Source: Aphelocoma coerulescens
Taxonomy: Eukaryota; Chordata; Aves; Passeriformes; Corvidae
Direction of reading: 5' to 3'
Length of the DNA stretch: 64,000 nucleotides
Assembly: GCF_041296385.1 (NCBI RefSeq)
Contig: NW_027183510.1
Coordinates: 310,001 to 374,000 of the forward strand
Positions 10,819-23,893 of the stretch are shown here, one piece after another (within the stretch, counting starts at the first letter, position 1; each line of letters begins with the position of its first letter). Position numbers and translations under genes: made by a program. The notes under the pieces were generated by a model that saw nothing but the letters and a program-made list of their open reading frames with translations, did not search any database and was not told the DNA's origin.

Positions 10819-12996
10819 GTGTCACAATGGCTCCTTGCCTTCACATGCAACACCTGGGTCACAATGGTCTCCTTGATTCCATGAGGCCCCACTGTGTCAC
10901 AATGGCTCCTTGGTTCCATCAGGTTCCGCAGTGTCACCATGGTCTCCTTTGATCCGCATTGTCATCATGGACAATTGGTTCCATGAGGCCCCGCAGTGTC
11001 ACAATGGTCCCTTGCTTCCATAGCTTTTACGTTGTAACAATGGACTCCTTGCTTCTATGAGCTAGCCTGCTTTTTGCAGAGGTGTCTTTGGTTCCCACAA
11101 GGCCCCGCTGTGTCTCAGTGCACCCTGGCTTCCATGTGGATGTGGAGTATCACAAAGGCTCCTTGGTTCCACCAGGTCCTGCTGTGTCACAATGGGTCCT
11201 GTGGTCCCTGAGGCCCTCCAAAGTCATTGTGGAGGCTTGCTTCCATGAGGTTCCATTATGTGCCAGTGGTCATCTTGGTTCCAGGAGTTTCCTTAGTGTC
11301 ACAATGCTCTCCATGCTTCCATTAGGCCCTGCTTTGCCACAATGGTCCCCTTGTTTCCATGAGGCCCCGCTGTGTCACAATGGACCTATGGTTCCATGAT
11401 GTTGCGTGGTGTCACCGTGCTCTTCTTGAATCCGCCGTGTAACCATGGACCATTGGTTCCATGCAGCCTGGCTGTGTCACAATGGGCTCCTTGATTCCAT
11501 GATTCCCCACGGTGTCACAATGGAGCCTTGTTTCTAGGAGGTTCTGTACTGTCACAATTGCCTCCTTGATGCCATCAGCCCCTGCAGTGTCACAATGGCT
11601 CCTTGGTTCCATGAGGAACACAATAGCTTGGCATAAGCATTGAGCAACAGCTGCTGAACACACCTGGCAACATCTGCTTGCATCAAAAGAGGGCTTCAAG
11701 CTGACAATGGCACCAGCAGCTTCCATCTGCAACAGAGACCCAGGAAAGGACAGGCTGTGCCGGTTTGGACAAATGTGGAGGAAAATATCCTCTGATAGAA
11801 GGCAGGTTACACCCAGCCCTCCCCCACCAGGTTTTTGGAAAAAAGAACTTTCCTGGGAAGAAAGTGAAAGAGATAAAAACTATTTTTTTAACAAACACAC
11901 AGGAAAAGGATAGCAATGCTAAATATTAAAAGCTCTCGCTGTGCAGAGAAAGCTGGGATAATTTGAGAGTCCTTCCGTGTTTCGGTGGGGTCTCCTGAAA
12001 CATCCATAGACAGCGAGGCCCGTGCAAAGAAACAGGGAGCGATTCTTGAGAGAAGTTTCAGAGCTCTTTCTTCTCCAGCCACATGGGCGGGGCACTGCCA
12101 AAGAACTGAGCAATCACGGCACAACCAGGGCCCTCCTCGCACAGGGCAACACAAAATAAGCAGTGCTGAACAGGATTAGGGCACATGTGAGCAGGGAGCA
12201 GGGAGACCCCGTGCCCAGGCCATGCCTCTACCCCAGGGTCCCCTCTCCCATGACCTCATGGCAGGGGGGAGGAACCCCAACACTTCCGTAGGTGCAGTCT
12301 CTCTCCTCCTCCTTGCAGCTGGCTCATGGGCCCACATTCAGGGCCCCCACCTCGGGAGAAAATTCTCCCAATGTGCTCTGATGTTGAAAGAGTCAAGAAG
12401 AGAAGGGGAAAAAACCCCCAAAGTCCCAGGAAAACAAAGTTCAACTCTCCATCTCCCCCCAGAGAAAAGGAGCTGAAAACTGGCTAAAAAGAAACAAAGT
12501 TGCTTCCTCTGCTCTTGCTGCAAGCAGGATGCAGAGGAGTGTGTATGTGTGTCCTTCAACAAACGCTCTGAGAAGTTTGTCCGTTTTTTTTTCCTCTCCC
12601 CCCTCTCAGGCTCAGTTGAAAGGCACAGAAATGCACAAAGTTCACTTCTGGGCATAGAGCAGCAATAGGGGATACACATGATAAAGTCACCCCAAGACAC
12701 AGGGACAGAGAATTCAGTGGAAAGACTCCGAGAATTCTGCTCCCAGAGATCATTCATTCCTGCTCACACTGACCCTTGTAGAAAGGGGACATCGTTCCAG
12801 GCAGCCTGTACTGAGCATGTGGCTCCTGAGTGGGGTTTGTTGTTTAGGAAACCTGCTCCGGCTTTTCCATTCTTTCCTTCCAAACAGGAAAACTTCTCCT
12901 GGGGCTGTGTGCAGGCAGAGCCCTGAGGAGAGCAGGTGGCACATGGTGCGCTGGGCTGGGACAGCCAGCTGCAGAGCTCAAGGGAAGAAGCCCAAA
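10819..12996. repeat. Monomer 6 (2178 bp)
   Basis: The sub-repeat block is 10819-11616. TGGCT present. GGTGCAGTCTC, CCTTCAACAAACG and TTTGTCCGTTTT are shared with monomer 10. It has TGATAAA. Confidence 0.96.
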
Positions 12997-15178
12997 GTGT
13001 CACAATGGCTCCTTGCCTTCACATGCAACACCTGGGTCACAATGGTCTCCTTGATTCCATGAGGCCCCACTGTGTCACAATGGCTCCTTGGTTCCATCAG
13101 GTTCCGCAGTGTCACCATGGTCTCCTTTGATCCGCATTGTCATCATGGACAATTGGTTCCATGAGGCCCCGCAGTGTCACAATGGTCCCTTGCTTCCATA
13201 GCTTTTACGTTGTAACAATGGACTCCTTGCTTCTATGAGCTAGCCTGCTTTTTGCAGAGGTGTCTTTGGTTCCCACAAGGCCCCGCTGTGTCTCAGTGCA
13301 CCCTGGCTTCCATGTGGATCTGGAGTATCACAAAGGCTCCTTGGTTCCACCAGGTCCTGCTGTGTCACAATGGGTCCTGTGGTCCCTGAGGCCCTCCAAA
13401 GTCATTGTGGAGGCTTGCTTCCATGAGGTTCCATTATGTGCCAGTGGTCATCTTGGTTCCAGGAGTTTCCTTAGTGTCACAATGCTCTCCATGCTTCCAT
13501 TAGGCCCTGCTTTGCCACAATGGTCCCCTTGTTTCCATGAGGCCCCGCTGTGTCACAATGGACCTATGGTTCCGTGATGTTGCGTGGTGTCACCGTGCTC
13601 TTCTTGAATCCGCCGTGTAACCATGGACCATTGGTTCCATGCAGCCTGGCTGTGTCACAATGGGCTCCTTGATTCCATGATTCCCCACGGTGTCACAATG
13701 GAGCCTTGTTTCTAGGAGGTTCTGTACTGTCACAATTGCCTCCTTGATGCCATCAGCCCCTGCAGTGTCACAATGGCTCCTTGGTTCCATGAGGAACACA
13801 ATAGCTTGGCATAAGCATTGAGCAACAGCTGCTGAACACACCTGGCAACATCTGCTTGCATCAAAAGAGGGCTTCAAGCTGACAATGGCACCAGCAGCTT
13901 CCATCTGCAACAGAGACCCAGGAAAGGACAGGCTGTGCCGGTTTGGACAAATGTGGAGGAAAATATCCTCTGATAGAAGGCAGGTTACACCCAGCCCTCC
14001 CCCACCAGGTTTTTGGAAGAAAGAACTTTCCTGGGAAGAAAGTGAAAGAGATAAAAACTATTTTTTTAACAAACACACAGGAAAAGGATAGCAATGCTAA
14101 ATATTAAAAGCTCTCGCTGTGCAGAGAAAGCTGGGATAATTTGAGAGTCCTTCTGTGTTTCGGTGGGGTCTCCTGAAACATCCATAGACAGCGAGGCCCG
14201 TGCAAAGAAACAGGGAGCGATTCTTGAGAGAAGTTTCAGAGCTCTTTCTTCTCCAGCCACATGGGCGGGGCACTGCCAAAGAACTGAGCAATCACGGCAC
14301 AACCAGGGCCCTCCTCGCACAGGGCAACACAAAATAAGCAGTGCTGAACAGGATTAGGGCACATGTGAGCAGGGAGCAGGGAGACCCCGTGCCCAGGCCA
14401 TGCCTCTACCCCAGGGTCCCCTCTCCCATGACCTCATGGCAGGGGGGAGGAACCCCAACACTTCCGTAGGTGTAGTCTCTCTCCTCCTCCTTGCAGCTGG
14501 CTCATGGGCCCACATTCAGGGCCCCCACCTCGGGAGAAAATTCTCCCAATGTGCTCTGATGTTGAAAGAGTCAAGAAGAGAAGAAGGGGAAAAAACCCCC
14601 AAAGTCCCAGGAAAACAAAGTTCAACTCTCCATCTCCCCCCAGAGAAAAGGAGCTGAAAACTGGCTAAAAAGAAACAAAGTTGCTTCCCTCTGCTCTTGC
14701 TGCAAGCAGGATGCAGAGGAGTGTGTATGTGTGTCCTTGAACAAACGCTCTGAGAAGTTTGTCCGGTTTTTTTTCCTCTCCCCCCTCTCAGGCTCAGTTG
14801 AAAGGCACAGAAATGCACAAAGTTCACTTCTGGGCATAGAGCAGCAATAGGGGATACACACGATAAAGTCACCCCAAGACACAGGGACAGAGAATTCAGT
14901 GGAAAGACTCCGAGAATTCTGCTCCCAGAGATCATTCATTCCTGCTCACACTGACCCTTGTAGAAAGGGGACATCGTTCCAGGCAGCCTGTACTGAGCAT
15001 GTGGCTCCTGAGTGGGGTTTGTTGTTTAGGAAACCTGCTCCGGCTTTTCCATTCTTTCCTTCCAAACAGGAAAACTTCTCCTGGGGCTGTGTGCAGGCAG
15101 AGCCCTGAGGAGAGCAGGTGGCACATGGTGCGCTGGGCTGGGACAGCCAGCTGCAGAGCTCAAGGGAAGAAGCCCAAA
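12997..15178. repeat. Monomer 7 (2182 bp), long form
   Basis: The sub-repeat block is 12997-13794. TGGCT present. The extra length comes from GAAGAAGGGG and GCTTCCCTCTG, both shared with monomer 11. It has CGATAAA. Confidence 0.96.
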
Positions 15179-17356
15179 GTGTCACAATGGCTCCTTGCCT
15201 TCCCATGCAACACCTGGGTCACAATGGTCTCCTTGATTCCATGAGGCCCCACTGTGTCACAATGGCTCCTTGGTTCCATCAGGTTCCGCAGTGTCACCAT
15301 GGTCTCCTTTGATCCGCACTGTCATCATGGACAATTGGTTCCATGAGGCCCCGCAGTGTCACAATGGTCCCTTGCTTCCATAGCTTTTACGTTGTAACAA
15401 TGGACTCCTTGCTTCTATGAGCTAGCCTGCTTTTTGCAGAGGTGTCTTTGGTTCCCACAAGGCCCCGCTGTGTCTCAGTGCACCCTGGCTTCCATGTGGA
15501 TCTGGAGTATCACAAAGGCTCCTTGGTTCCACCAGGTCCTGCTGTGTCACAATGGGTCCTGTGGTCCCTGAGGCCCTCCAAAGTCATTGTGGAGGCTTGC
15601 TTCCATGAGGTTCCATTATGTGCCAGTGGTCATCTTGGTTCCAGGAGTTTCCTTAGTGTCACAATGCTCTCCATGCTTCCATTAGGCCCTGCTTTGCCAC
15701 AATGGTCCCCTTGTTTCCATGAGGCCCCGCTGTGTCACAATGGACCTATGGTTCCATGATGTTGCGTGGTGTCACCGTGCTCTTCTTGAATCCGCAGTGT
15801 AACCATGGACCATTGGTTCCATGCAGCCTGGCTGTGTCACAATGGGCTCCTTGATTCCATGATTCCCCACGGTGTCACAATGGAGCCTTGTTTCTAGGAG
15901 GTTCTGTACTGTCACAATTGCCTCCTTGATGCCATCAGCCCCTGCAGTGTCACAATGGCTCCTTGGTTCCATGAGGAACACAATAGCTTGGCATAAGCAT
16001 TGAGCAACAGCTGCTGAACACACCTGGCAACATCTGCTTGCATCAAAAGAGTGCTTCAAGCTGACAATGGCACCAGCAGCTTCCATCTGCAACAGAGACC
16101 CAGGAAAGGACAGGCTGTGCCGGTTTGGACAAATGTGGAGGAAAATATCCTCTGATAGAAGGCAGGTTACACCCAGCCCTCCCCCACCAGGTTTTTGGAA
16201 AAAAGAACTTTCCTGGGAAGAAAGTGAAAGAGATAAAAACTATTTTTTTAACAAACACACAGGAAAAGGATAGCAATGCTAAATATTAAAGGTCTCGCTG
16301 TGCAGAGAAAGCTGGGATAATTTGAGAGTCCTTCCGTGTTTCGGTGGGGTCTCCTGAAACATCCATAGACAGCGAGGCCCGTGCAAAGAAACAGGGAGCG
16401 ATTCTTGAGAGAAGTTTCAGAGCTCTTTCTTCTCCAGCCACATGGGTGGGGCACTGCCAAAGAACTGAGCAATCACGGCACAACCAGGGCCCTCCTCGCA
16501 CAGGGCAACACAAAATAAGCAGTGCTGAACAGGATTAGGGCACATGTGAGCAGGGAGCAGGGAGACCCCGTGCCCAGGCCATGCCTCTACCCCAGGGTCC
16601 CCTCTCCCATGACCTCATGGCAGGGGGGAGGAACCCCAACACTTCCGTAGGTGTAGTCTCTCTCCTCCTCCTTGCAGCTGGCTCATGGGCCCACATTCAG
16701 GGCCCCCACCTCGGGAGAAAATTCTCCCAATGTGCTCTGATGTTGAAAGAGTCAAGAAGAGAAGGGGAAAAAACCCCCAAAGTCCCAGGAAAACAAAGTT
16801 CAACTCTCCATCTCCCCCCAGAGAAAAGGAGCTGAAAACTGGCTAAAAAGAAACAAAGTTGCTTCCTCTGCTCTTGCTGCAAGCAGGATGCAGAGGAGTG
16901 TGTATGTGTGTCCTTGAACAAACGCTCTGAGAAGTTTGTCTGGCTTTTTTTTCCTCTCCCCCCTCTCAGGCTCAGTTGAAAGGCACAGAAATGCACAAAG
17001 TTCACTTCTGGGCATAGAGCAGCAATAGGGGATACACACAATAAAGTCACCCCAAGACACAGGGACAGAGAATTCAGTGGAAAGACTCCGAGAATTCTGC
17101 TCCCAGAGATCATTCATTCCTGCTCACACTGACCCTTGTAGAAAGGGGACATCGTTCCAGGCAGCCTGTACTGAGCATGTGGCTCCTGAGTGGGGTTTGT
17201 TGTTTAGGAAACCTGCTCAGGCTTTTCCATTCTTTCCTTCCAAACAGGAAAACTTCTCCTGGGGCTGTGTGCAGGCAGAGCCCTGAGGAGAGCAGGTGGC
17301 ACATGGTGCGCTGGGCTGGGACAGCCAGCTGCAGAGCTCAAGGGAAGAAGCCCAAA
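15179..17356. repeat. Monomer 8 (2178 bp), chimeric
   Basis: The sub-repeat block is 15179-15976 and carries TGGCT. The left half matches monomer 12 and the right half matches monomers 1 and 4 (TTAAAGGTC, GGGTGGGG, AATAAA at 17040-17045). The switch, between about 15.8 and 16.05 kb, coincides with the junction of the 8,715-bp tandem duplication. Confidence 0.94.
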
Positions 17357-19533
17357 GTGTCACAATGGCTCCTTGCCTTCACATGCAACACCTGGGTCAC
17401 AATGGTCTCCTTGATTCCATGAGGCCCCACTGTGTCACAATGGCTCCTTGGTTCCATCAGGTTCCGCAGTGTCACCATGGTCTCCTTTGATCCGCACTGT
17501 CATCATGGACAATTGGTTCCATGAGGCCCCGCAGTGTCACAATGGTCCCTTGCTTCCATAGCTTTTACGTTGTAACAATGGACTCCTTGCTTCTATGAGC
17601 TAGCCTGCTTTTTGCAGAGGTGTCTTTGGTTCCAACAAGGCCCCGCTGTGTCTCAGTGCACCCTGGCTTCCATGTGGATGTGGAGTATCACAAAGGCTCC
17701 TTGGTTCCACCAGGTCCTGCTGTGTCACAATGGGTCCTGTGGTCCCTGAGGCCCTCCAAAGTCATTGTGGAGGCTTGCTTCCATGAGGTTCCATTATGTG
17801 CCAGTGGTCATCTTGGTTCCAGGAGTTTCCTTAGTGTCACAATGCTCTCCATGCTTCCATTAGGCCCTGCTTTGCCACAATGGTCCCCTTGTTTCCATGA
17901 GGCCCCGCTGTGTCACAATGGACCTATGGTTCCATGATGTTGCGTGGTGTCACCGTGCTCTTCTTGAATCCGCCGTGTAACCATGGACCATTGGTTCCAT
18001 GCAGCCTGGCTGTGTCACAATGGGCTCCTTGATTCCATGATTCCCCACGGTGTCACAATGGAGCCTTGTTTCTAGGAGGTTCTGTACTGTCACAATTGCC
18101 TCCTTGATGCCATCAGCCCCTGCAGTGTCACAATGGCTCCTTGGTTCCATGAGGAACACAATAGCTTGGCATAAGCATTGAGCAACAGCTGCTGAACACA
18201 CCTGGCAACATCTGCTTGCATCAAAAGAGTGCTTCAAGCTGACAATGGCACCAGCAGCTTCCATCTGCAACAGAGACCCAGGAAAGGACAGGCTGTGCCG
18301 GTTTGGACAAATGTGGAGGAAAATATCCTCTGATAGAAGGCAGGTTACACCCAGCCCTCCCCCACCAGGTTTTTGGAAAAAAGAACTTTCCTGGGAAGAA
18401 AGTGAAAGAGATAAAAACTATTTTTTTAACAAACACACAGGAAAAGGATAGCAATGCTAAATATTAAAAGCTCTCGCTGTGCAGAGAAAGCTGGGATAAT
18501 TTGAGAGTCCTTCCGTGTTTCGGTGGGGTCTCCTGAAACATCCATAGACAGCGAGGCCCGTGCAAAGAAACAGGGAGCGATTCTTGAGAGAAGTTGCAGA
18601 GCTCTTTCTTCTCCAGCCACATGGGCGGGGCACTGCCAAAGAACTGAGCAATCACGGCACAACCAGGGCCCTCCTCGCACAGGGCAACACAAAATAAGCA
18701 GTGCTGAACAGGATTAGGGCACATGTGAGCAGGGAGCAGGGAGACCCCATGCCCAGGCCATGCCTCTACCCCAGGGTCCCCTCTCCCATGACCTCATGGC
18801 AGGGGGGAGGAACCCCAACACTTCCGTAGGTGTAGTCTCTCTCCTCCTCCTTGCAGCTGGCTCATGGGCCCACATTCAGGGCCCCCACCTCGGGAGAAAA
18901 TTCTCCCAATGTGCTCTGATGTTGAAAGAGTCAAGAAGAGAAGGGGAAAAAACCCCCAAAGTCCCAGGAAAACAAAGTTCAACTCTCCATCTCCCCCCAG
19001 AGAAAAGGAGCTGAAAACTGGCTAAAAAGAAACAAAGTTGCTTCCTCTGCTCTTGCTGCAAGCAGGATGCAGAGGAGTGTGTATGTGTGTCCTTGAACAA
19101 ACGCTCTGAGAAGTATTCCAGTTTTTTTTCCTCTCCCCCCTCTCAGGCTCAGTTGAAAGGCACAGAAATGCACAAAGTTCACTTCTGGGCATAGAGCAGC
19201 AATAGGGGATACACATGATAAAGTCACCCCAAGACACAGGGACAGAGAATTCAGTGGAAAGACTCCGAGAATTCTGCTCCCAGAGATCATTCATTCCTGC
19301 TCACACTGACCCTTGTAGAAAGGGGACATCGTTCCAGGCAGCCTGTACTGAGCATGTGGCTCCTGAGTGGGGTTTGTTGTTTAGGAAACCTGCTCCGGCT
19401 TTTCCATTCTTTCCTTCCAAACAGGAAAACTTCTCCTGGGGCTGTGTGCAGGCAGAGCCCTGAGGAGAGCAGGTGGCACATGGTGCGCTGGGCTGGGACA
19501 GCCAGCTGCAGAGCTCAAGGGAAGAAGCCCAAA
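17357..19533. repeat. Monomer 9 (2177 bp)
   Basis: The sub-repeat block is 17357-18154. TGGCT present. Same type as monomers 2 and 5. Confidence 0.96.
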
Positions 19534-21711
19534 GTGTCACAATGGCTCCTTGCCTTCACATGCAACACCTGGGTCACAATGGTCTCCTTGATTCCATGAG
19601 GCCCCACTGTGTCACAATGGCTCCTTGGTTCCATCAGGTTCCACAGTGTCACCATGGTCTCCTTTGATCCGCATTGTCATCATGGACAATTGGTTCCATG
19701 AGGCCCCGCAGTGTCACAATGGTCCCTTGCTTCCATAGCTTTTACGTTGTAACAATGGACTCCTTGCTTCTATGAGCTAGCCTGCTTTTTGCAGAGGTGT
19801 CTTTGGTTCCCACAAGGCCCCGCTGTGTCTCAGTGCACCCTGGCTTCCATGTGGATGTGGAGTATCACAAAGGCTCCTTGGTTCCACCAGGTCCTGCTGT
19901 GTCACAATGGGTCCTGTGGTCCCTGAGGCCCTCCAAAGTCATTGTGGAGGCTTGCTTCCATGAGGTTCCATTATGTGCCAGTGGTCATCTTGGTTCCAGG
20001 AGTTTCCTTAGTGTCACAATGCTCTCCATGCTTCCATTAGGCCCTGCTTTGCCACAATGGTCCCCTTGTTTCCATGAGGCCCCGCTGTGTCACAATGGAC
20101 CTATGGTTCCATGATGTTGCGTGGTGTCACCGTGCTCTTCTTGAATCCGCCGTGTAACCATGGACCATTGGTTCCATGCAGCCTGGCTGTGTCACAATGG
20201 GCTCCTTGATTCCATGATTCCCCACGGTGTCACAATGGAGCCTTGTTTCTAGGAGGTTCTGTACTGTCACAATTGCCTCCTTGATGCCATCAGCCCCTGC
20301 AGTGTCACAATGGCTCCTTGGTTCCATGAGGAACACAATAGCTTGGCATAAGCATTGAGCAACAGCTGCTGAACACACCTGGCAACATCTGCTTGCATCA
20401 AAAGAGGGCTTCAAGCTGACAATGGCACCAGCAGCTTCCATCTGCAACAGAGACCCAGGAAAGGACAGGCTGTGCCGGTTTGGACAAATGTGGAGGAAAA
20501 TATCCTCTGATAGAAGGCAGGTTACACCCAGCCCTCCCCCACCAGGTTTTTGGAAAAAAGAACTTTCCTGGGAAGAAAGTGAAAGAGATAAAAACTATTT
20601 TTTTAACAAACACACAGGAAAAGGATAGCAATGCTAAATATTAAAAGCTCTCGCTGTGCAGAGAAAGCTGGGATAATTTGAGAGTCCTTCCGTGTTTCGG
20701 TGGGGTCTCCTGAAACATCCATAGACAGCGAGGCCCGTGCAAAGAAACAGGGAGCGATTCTTGAGAGAAGTTTCAGAGCTCTTTCTTCTCCAGCCACATG
20801 GGCGGGGCACTGCCAAAGAACTGAGCAATCACGGCACAACCAGGGCCCTCCTCGCACAGGGCAACACAAAATAAGCAGTGCTGAACAGGATTAGGGCACA
20901 TGTGAGCAGGGAGCAGGGAGACCCCGTGCCCAGGCCATGCCTCTACCCCAGGGTCCCCTCTCCCATGACCTCATGGCAGGGGGGAGGAACCCCAACACTT
21001 CCGTAGGTGCAGTCTCTCTCCTCCTCCTTGCAGCTGGCTCATGGGCCCACATTCAGGGCCCCCACCTCGGGAGAAAATTCTCCCAATGTGCTCTGATGTT
21101 GAAAGAGTCAAGAAGAGAAGGGGAAAAAACCCCCAAAGTCCCAGGAAAACAAAGTTCAACTCTCCATCTCCCCCCAGAGAAAAGGAGCTGAAAACTGGCT
21201 AAAAAGAAACAAAGTTGCTTCCTCTGCTCTTGCTGCAAGCAGGATGCAGAGGAGTGTGTATGTGTGTCCTTCAACAAACGCTCTGAGAAGTTTGTCCGTT
21301 TTTTTTTCCTCTCCCCCCTCTCAGGCTCAGTTGAAAGGCACAGAAATGCACAAAGTTCACTTCTGGGCATAGAGCAGCAATAGGGGATACACATGATAAA
21401 GTCACCCCAAGACACAGGGACAGAGAATTCAGTGGAAAGACTCCGAGAATTCTGCTCCCAGAGATCATTCATTCCTGCTCACACTGACCCTTGTAGAAAG
21501 GGGACATCGTTCCAGGCAGCCTGTACTGAGCATGTGGCTCCTGAGTGGGGTTTGTTGTTTAGGAAACCTGCTCCGGCTTTTCCATTCTTTCCTTCCAAAC
21601 AGGAAAACTTCTCCTGGGGCTGTGTGCAGGCAGAGCCCTGAGGAGAGCAGGTGGCACATGGTGCGCTGGGCTGGGACAGCCAGCTGCAGAGCTCAAGGGA
21701 AGAAGCCCAAA
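19534..21711. repeat. Monomer 10 (2178 bp)
   Basis: The sub-repeat block is 19534-20331. TGGCT present. It matches monomer 6 at a shift of 8,715 bp; the difference I noticed is A at 19643 for G at 10928 (TTCCACAG for TTCCGCAG). Confidence 0.96.
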
Positions 21712-23893
21712 GTGTCACAATGGCTCCTTGCCTTCACATGCAACACCTGGGTCACAATGGTCTCCTTGATTCCATGAGGCCCCACTGTGTCACAATGGCT
21801 CCTTGGTTCCATCAGGTTCCGCAGTGTCACCATGGTCTCCTTTGATCCGCATTGTCATCATGGACAATTGGTTCCATGAGGCCCCGCAGTGTCACAATGG
21901 TCCCTTGCTTCCATAGCTTTTACGTTGTAACAATGGACTCCTTGCTTCTATGAGCTAGCCTGCTTTTTGCAGAGGTGTCTTTGGTTCCCACAAGGCCCCG
22001 CTGTGTCTCAGTGCACCCTGGCTTCCATGTGGATCTGGAGTATCACAAAGGCTCCTTGGTTCCACCAGGTCCTGCTGTGTCACAATGGGTCCTGTGGTCC
22101 CTGAGGCCCTCCAAAGTCATTGTGGAGGCTTGCTTCCATGAGGTTCCATTATGTGCCAGTGGTCATCTTGGTTCCAGGAGTTTCCTTAGTGTCACAATGC
22201 TCTCCATGCTTCCATTAGGCCCTGCTTTGCCACAATGGTCCCCTTGTTTCCATGAGGCCCCGCTGTGTCACAATGGACCTATGGTTCCGTGATGTTGCGT
22301 GGTGTCACCGTGCTCTTCTTGAATCCGCCGTGTAACCATGGACCATTGGTTCCATGCAGCCTGGCTGTGTCACAATGGGCTCCTTGATTCCATGATTCCC
22401 CACGGTGTCACAATGGAGCCTTGTTTCTAGGAGGTTCTGTACTGTCACAATTGCCTCCTTGATGCCATCAGCCCCTGCAGTGTCACAATGGCTCCTTGGT
22501 TCCATGAGGAACACAATAGCTTGGCATAAGCATTGAGCAACAGCTGCTGAACACACCTGGCAACATCTGCTTGCATCAAAAGAGGGCTTCAAGCTGACAA
22601 TGGCACCAGCAGCTTCCATCTGCAACAGAGACCCAGGAAAGGACAGGCTGTGCCGGTTTGGACAAATGTGGAGGAAAATATCCTCTGATAGAAGGCAGGT
22701 TACACCCAGCCCTCCCCCACCAGGTTTTTGGAAGAAAGAACTTTCCTGGGAAGAAAGTGAAAGAGATAAAAACTATTTTTTTAACAAACACACAGGAAAA
22801 GGATAGCAATGCTAAATATTAAAAGCTCTCGCTGTGCAGAGAAAGCTGGGATAATTTGAGAGTCCTTCCGTGTTTCGGTGGGGTCTCCTGAAACATCCAT
22901 AGACAGCGAGGCCCGTGCAAAGAAACAGGGAGCGATTCTTGAGAGAAGTTTCAGAGCTCTTTCTTCTCCAGCCACATGGGCGGGGCACTGCCAAAGAACT
23001 GAGCAATCACGGCACAACCAGGGCCCTCCTCGCACAGGGCAACACAAAATAAGCAGTGCTGAACAGGATTAGGGCACATGTGAGCAGGGAGCAGGGAGAC
23101 CCCGTGCCCAGGCCATGCCTCTACCCCAGGGTCCCCTCTCCCATGACCTCATGGCAGGGGGGAGGAACCCCAACACTTCCGTAGGTGTAGTCTCTCTCCT
23201 CCTCCTTGCAGCTGGCTCATGGGCCCACATTCAGGGCCCCCACCTCGGGAGAAAATTCTCCCAATGTGCTCTGATGTTGAAAGAGTCAAGAAGAGAAGAA
23301 GGGGAAAAAACCCCCAAAGTCCCAGGAAAACAAAGTTCAACTCTCCATCTCCCCCCAGAGAAAAGGAGCTGAAAACTGGCTAAAAAGAAACAAAGTTGCT
23401 TCCCTCTGCTCTTGCTGCAAGCAGGATGCAGAGGAGTGTGTATGTGTGTCCTTGAACAAACGCTCTGAGAAGTTTGTCCGGTTTTTTTTCCTCTCCCCCC
23501 TCTCAGGCTCAGTTGAAAGGCACAGAAATGCACAAAGTTCACTTCTGGGCATAGAGCAGCAATAGGGGATACACACGATAAAGTCACCCCAAGACACAGG
23601 GACAGAGAATTCAGTGGAAAGACTCCGAGAATTCTGCTCCCAGAGATCATTCATTCCTGCTCACACTGACCCTTGTAGAAAGGGGACATCGTTCCAGGCA
23701 GCCTGTACTGAGCATGTGGCTCCTGAGTGGGGTTTGTTGTTTAGGAAACCTGCTCCGGCTTTTCCATTCTTTCCTTCCAAACAGGAAAACTTCTCCTGGG
23801 GCTGTGTGCAGGCAGAGCCCTGAGGAGAGCAGGTGGCACATGGTGCGCTGGGCTGGGACAGCCAGCTGCAGAGCTCAAGGGAAGAAGCCCAAA
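21712..23893. repeat. Monomer 11 (2182 bp), long form
   Basis: The sub-repeat block is 21712-22509. TGGCT present. It matches monomer 7 at a shift of 8,715 bp; the difference I noticed is C at 22869 for T at 14154. Confidence 0.96.
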